Positions 12,430-14,977 of a stretch of DNA of 14,977 nucleotides are shown here, piece after piece (the stretch's first letter is position 1; each line of letters begins with the position of its first letter). The position numbers and the translations under genes were made by a program. A model generated the notes under the pieces. It saw nothing but the letters and a program-made list of their open reading frames with translations, made no database searches and was not told where the DNA came from. Origin of the DNA: Cytophagales bacterium (GTDB taxonomy: Bacteria > Bacteroidota > Bacteroidia > Cytophagales > Cyclobacteriaceae); the NCBI GenBank assembly GCA_003537495.1, contig DPSB01000484.1, forward strand, positions 1 through 14,977, written 5' to 3'.

Positions 12430-13968
12430 TTAAAACGAGTAAGTACCTAATGTATTTAAATATTCGCTCACCTTCTTAATGTCGGTATAGCGGGGTTTGT
12501 CATCTGTAATTACTTCCGAAATCTTCCGCACCTCTTCGTACACGTTTCGTGTTGCGGTAGAAAGTCGAGGCTGGCATTTCAGGTAGTCGATGGCCTGCAC
12601 CAGAGCCAACAACTGCACGGCCAGTACATTAAAACTGTTGTCGATTACTTTTTTGGTAAGCAAGGCAGCATTGCAACCCATGCTTACAATATCCTGATTA
12701 TCGTTATTGCTGGAGATACTGTGTACATACATGGGGTTAGCCAGAGTTTGATTTTCGGCAACTGTTGAAGTTGCCATAAATTGTAAGCCTTGTAGTCCAA
12801 AATTTAAACCACGTGTACCTAGATTAATGAATGGCGGAAGATGTTGATTAAGGCGATCGTTCAATAAATAATTGAGTTGTCGTTCGGAAAGCATGGAAAG
12901 TTTTACCAAGGCGATCTTAAGTTTATCCATAGCCAGCGAAACATAATCGCCATGAAAGTTGCCACCGTGATATACATTTTCCTGCACGTGATCTACTACC
13001 GGATTGTCGTTGACTGAGTTGACTTCGTTTTCTAACACAGCTTTTACTTCCAACCACGTGTCGTGAATGGGGCCAAGAATTTGCGGCACACAACGCAGTG
13101 AATAATACTCCTGCACTTTGTCGGTAAACACGGCCTCATTAATTTTTTTATGATATAAATGCTCCGGTCGCTTGCGTACAAGTTTGCTATCGTGCAACCA
13201 GGTGCGCATGTGTTCTGCAATAGTGGCTTGTCCGGGGTGGTGCTTGGCGCGATTGAGTTCCAACGAAAAATGATCGTCAAACGATTTCATCAGTTCATTG
13301 GTGATGCTGGAAAGAATTACCGAACACGTAAGCAAACGCTTGGCGAGGATCAGGTTAACCATGCCCACACCTGTCATGGCCGAAGTACCATTCATTAAAC
13401 CTAATCCTTCACGCAAGTGAATTTGAAGTGGCGCAATGTTATGTTGTTTGAATACCTCACTTGCAGGTTGTTTCCTTCCTTCATAAAACACTTCTCCTTC
13501 GCCAATTAAGTTAAGCGCCAAATGCGCGAGTTGCACCAGATCTCCACTAGCACCCACACCACCACGCTCAAAGATGCAGGGGGTTATTTTTTTATTAAGA
13601 AATGTTACCAGCAAGTCGGCAGCAGAAACATGCACACCCGAACGGGCCTGCATTAAACTATTGAGGCGTGCCAGCATGGTGGCTCGTGCTAAGGGTTCGC
13701 TAAACCAATCACCAGCACCGGCACTGTGGCTGCGAATGAGGTTGTACTGAAGCTGATGTTGATCCTGTTCGTTTATTTTATACTGAGCCATTGGCCCGAG
13801 GCCGGTGTTGATGCCATAAATAATTTTATCGCTGGCATAGTTTTTTAGAAACTCAAAATTTCGATCCACCTCATTACGGGCCTGATCATCCAACTCAACT
13901 AAAGCTTCATTAAAAAGGAGTTTTTCAAAATCCTGTACCGTTAACCTTCCAAAACCAACTCGTATCAT
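12430..13968 (-). CDS. Aromatic amino acid ammonia-lyase, probably tyrosine ammonia-lyase
   Basis: A 512-residue member of the HAL/PAL/TAL family. The self-made MIO cofactor arises from Ala140-Ser141-Gly142 in GGVGASGDLVQLAH. Other family blocks: YGINTGLGPMAQY at 51-63, LQYNLIRSHSAGAG at 73-86, LREGLGLMNGTSAMTG, and YYSLRCVPQILGP further on. The whole protein strongly resembles what I recall of the F. johnsoniae tyrosine ammonia-lyase, including the RSHS segment. The family removes ammonia without an external cofactor; here tyrosine would give 4-coumarate, the starter of the aryl polyene. The Ser80-His81 pair is usually taken as histidine-type selectivity, so automatic annotation may call it hutH, but no other histidine-degradation gene is nearby. 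ATG start at 13968; an AAGGAG sits about 19 nt upstream, too far to be an ordinary ribosome-binding site. Confidence 0.9.
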   Translation of the reverse strand: MIRVGFGRLTVQDFEKLLFNEALVELDDQARNEVDRNFEFLKNYASDKIIYGINTGLGPMAQYKINEQDQHQLQYNLIRSHSAGAGDWFSEPLARATMLARLNSLMQARSGVHVSAADLLVTFLNKKITPCIFERGGVGASGDLVQLAHLALNLIGEGEVFYEGRKQPASEVFKQHNIAPLQIHLREGLGLMNGTSAMTGVGMVNLILAKRLLTCSVILSSITNELMKSFDDHFSLELNRAKHHPGQATIAEHMRTWLHDSKLVRKRPEHLYHKKINEAVFTDKVQEYYSLRCVPQILGPIHDTWLEVKAVLENEVNSVNDNPVVDHVQENVYHGGNFHGDYVSLAMDKLKIALVKLSMLSERQLNYLLNDRLNQHLPPFINLGTRGLNFGLQGLQFMATSTVAENQTLANPMYVHSISSNNDNQDIVSMGCNAALLTKKVIDNSFNVLAVQLLALVQAIDYLKCQPRLSTATRNVYEEVRKISEVITDDKPRYTDIKKVSEYLNTLGTYSF

Positions 13969-13992
13969 GCAAGAGAATAAAATGAAGCTCCT

Positions 13993-14026
13993 TAAAACTA
14001 TTGTATCAAACCAATATTACAACAAA
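13993..14026 (-). promoter_or_regulatory. Possible promoter of the pigment operon
   Basis: The 82-nt gap before the ammonia-lyase is the largest in the window and separates apparently unrelated flanking genes from the pigment genes. On the minus strand it contains TTTG (14026-14023) and, 22 nt later, TAGTTTTA (14000-13993), a one-mismatch version of the Bacteroidota -7 box TAnnTTTG, about 25 nt before the ATG. Position and context are more persuasive than the match itself. No hairpin resembling a terminator was found in the gap. Confidence 0.25.
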
Positions 14027-14050
14027 CTAAAAAACCTTACAACCCAAAAT

Positions 14051-14416
14051 CTAATACTGCCCACTCCTTAACAAAACCAACGTGCACGCTTGCCAGGCTT
14101 CTGCTCCGGAATCTTCTACCAGCTTTTCAAACTCCGGATTTTCGGTTCCCGGATTAAAGATTACCCGCTTTGGTTTAAGACTTAAAAGGTAATCGTAATG
14201 TTCAGGTTGATGTTGCGGCCCGATGTAAAGCGTTATCGTATCAACCGAATCAATTTTTGGTTTGGATTGAATAGGCAAAATTTCCTTATCAAACACAACT
14301 CCAGATTTAATTCCAACCGGCACGATTTCATGGTTGTACTCCGTTAGCATTTCGGCTGCGAGGTAAGCATACCGACTGGCATTTGTAGTTGCCCCAATTA
14401 TAACTGTCTTCTTCAT
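14051..14416 (-). CDS. Small CoA-binding-domain protein
   Basis: A 121-residue stand-alone CoA-binding domain (CoA_binding_2/YccU type). It opens with a Rossmann strand VIIGATTNASRYAYLA (about residues 4-19), then EIVPVGIKSG, and DTITLYIGPQHQPEHYDYLL, and ends with the family's NPGTENPEFEKLVEDSGAE and a conserved cysteine in WQACTLVLL. The family binds CoA or related nucleotides, but its biological role is poorly defined. Its ATG overlaps the stop of the preceding FAD dehydrogenase (ATGA), so those two form an operon. It is separated from the ammonia-lyase by 82 nt, and nothing links it to pigment synthesis, so it is probably a flanking gene. Confidence 0.88.
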   Translation of the reverse strand: MKKTVIIGATTNASRYAYLAAEMLTEYNHEIVPVGIKSGVVFDKEILPIQSKPKIDSVDTITLYIGPQHQPEHYDYLLSLKPKRVIFNPGTENPEFEKLVEDSGAEAWQACTLVLLRSGQY

Positions 14417-14977
14417 TTTTTTACATACATTTTAATAGCTGCTTCGGCACAACGTTCGCCATCCATTGCAGCCGAAACAATTCCACCCGCATAACCGGCA
14501 CCTTCTGCACAGGGAAACAATTTTTTAACCTGCATATGTTCCAGCGTTTCTTTGTCGCGCGGAATGCGTACAGGTGCTGAGGTGCGACTCTCTACTCCTA
14601 CCACCTGCGCTTCGTTGGTGAAATAACCTTTCATCTTTTCCCCAAATGCTTTAAAGCCTTGCTTCAAACCCGAATAAATAAATGATGGTAATACATCCTT
14701 TAAATCAACCGAAGTCAATCCCGGTTGATAAGAAGTAGGTAATAGATTAGCTGAAACTTTTCCTTCTGTAAAATCGACCAATCGTTGGGCTGGTGCCAGT
14801 TGCGTGCCGCCCGCCATTGCACATGCCCTATGTTCTACTGCTGCCTGAAAGTACATACCTGCCAGTGCTCCATATTTATTAAACTCTTTAAAATCATTTA
14901 ACTCAACGGCTACCACAATGCCCGAATTGGCAAACTGTGAATCCCTTCGTGAAGGACTCATCCCATTTACTACAAAC
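14413..14977 (-). CDS. FAD-dependent dehydrogenase (COG2509 type), 5' end cut by window edge
   Basis: The C-terminal 187 residues of a larger FAD protein that enters from the high-coordinate edge in an open frame; the first visible residues are FVVNGMSPSRRDSQFANSGI, so the Met within this stretch is not the start. The VNGMSPSRRDSQFANSG block, the ALAGMYFQAAVEHRA helix, and the late FPCAEGAGYAGGIVSAAMDG block match NAD(FAD)-utilising dehydrogenases of COG2509; the last is the second FAD contact. The substrate of these proteins is unknown. It overlaps the CoA-binding gene by 4 nt. Full members are about 500 residues, so roughly two thirds is missing here. It looks like a conserved core gene that flanks the pigment cluster. 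Confidence 0.88.
   Translation of the reverse strand, partial: FVVNGMSPSRRDSQFANSGIVVAVELNDFKEFNKYGALAGMYFQAAVEHRACAMAGGTQLAPAQRLVDFTEGKVSANLLPTSYQPGLTSVDLKDVLPSFIYSGLKQGFKAFGEKMKGYFTNEAQVVGVESRTSAPVRIPRDKETLEHMQVKKLFPCAEGAGYAGGIVSAAMDGERCAEAAIKMYVKK

Noticed and set aside
12430..13968. Histidine ammonia-lyase (hutH) of histidine breakdown
   Set aside because: No hutU, hutI or hutG neighbour is present. The gene is followed by a ketoreductase of the polyene pathway and resembles the Flavobacterium tyrosine enzyme.
1..14977. CRISPR arrays, insertion sequences, tRNA or rRNA genes, long repeats
   Set aside because: Coding sequence fills nearly the whole window. The largest gaps are 82 and 75 nt, and no regular repeats, transposase motifs or RNA-gene-like segments were seen.

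Overview
The window looks like Bacteroidota DNA, most plausibly from the Cytophagales/Chitinophagales side. The GC content is moderate, Shine-Dalgarno-like leaders are nearly absent, and there is a flexirubin / aryl-polyene type pigment gene cluster whose tyrosine ammonia-lyase closely resembles the one I remember from Flavobacterium johnsoniae. All 20 genes I can support lie on the minus strand, so transcription runs from high to low coordinates. No gene is credible on the plus strand.

Layout in transcription order. (1) 14977-14051: the 3' part of a COG2509-type FAD-dependent dehydrogenase overlaps a small CoA-binding-domain protein. These look like unrelated flanking genes. An 82-nt gap follows and may hold the cluster promoter. 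(2) 13968-11694: tyrosine ammonia-lyase (makes the 4-coumarate starter) and a FabG-like ketoreductase. (3) After a 75-nt gap, 11618-7309: FabB/F-like ketosynthase, acyl carrier protein, LpxL/HtrB-type acyltransferase, a hotdog dehydratase homologue, a 4HBT-type thioesterase and a second ketosynthase. (4) 7305-2969: flavin-dependent halogenase-like oxidoreductase, a 199-aa N-terminal-half ketosynthase-like protein, a second acyl carrier protein, a third complete ketosynthase and a catalytically dead ketosynthase-like partner (chain-length-factor type). (5) 2972-1: membrane-anchored NodB-type polysaccharide deacetylase, LolA-like periplasmic carrier, a lipoprotein that may be its LolB-like acceptor, a second hotdog dehydratase homologue and a family 2 glycosyltransferase cut by the window edge. 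From the ketosynthase at 11618 onward the genes overlap or are separated by no more than 12 nt.

How the genes probably work together (inference from homology with aryl-polyene and flexirubin systems): tyrosine is deaminated to 4-coumarate and loaded on a carrier protein by a ligase not seen here. It is then extended by ketosynthase/chain-length-factor, reduced by the ketoreductase and dehydrated repeatedly to a conjugated aryl polyene. The flavoprotein may halogenate or oxidise the aromatic ring. The acyltransferase, glycosyltransferase, deacetylase and LolA/lipoprotein genes suggest the product is attached to a lipid or glycolipid and carried to the outer membrane.

The most interesting sequence-level point is that the two dehydratase homologues carry complementary halves of the FabZ catalytic pair. 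One keeps His and has Gln for Glu; the other keeps Glu and has Asn where His is expected. Other points are a dead full-length ketosynthase partner plus a half-length one, and a dedicated LolA/lipoprotein pair inside a pigment operon. The cluster is incomplete: the ligase, exporter and dialkylresorcinol genes expected for flexirubin are not in the window.
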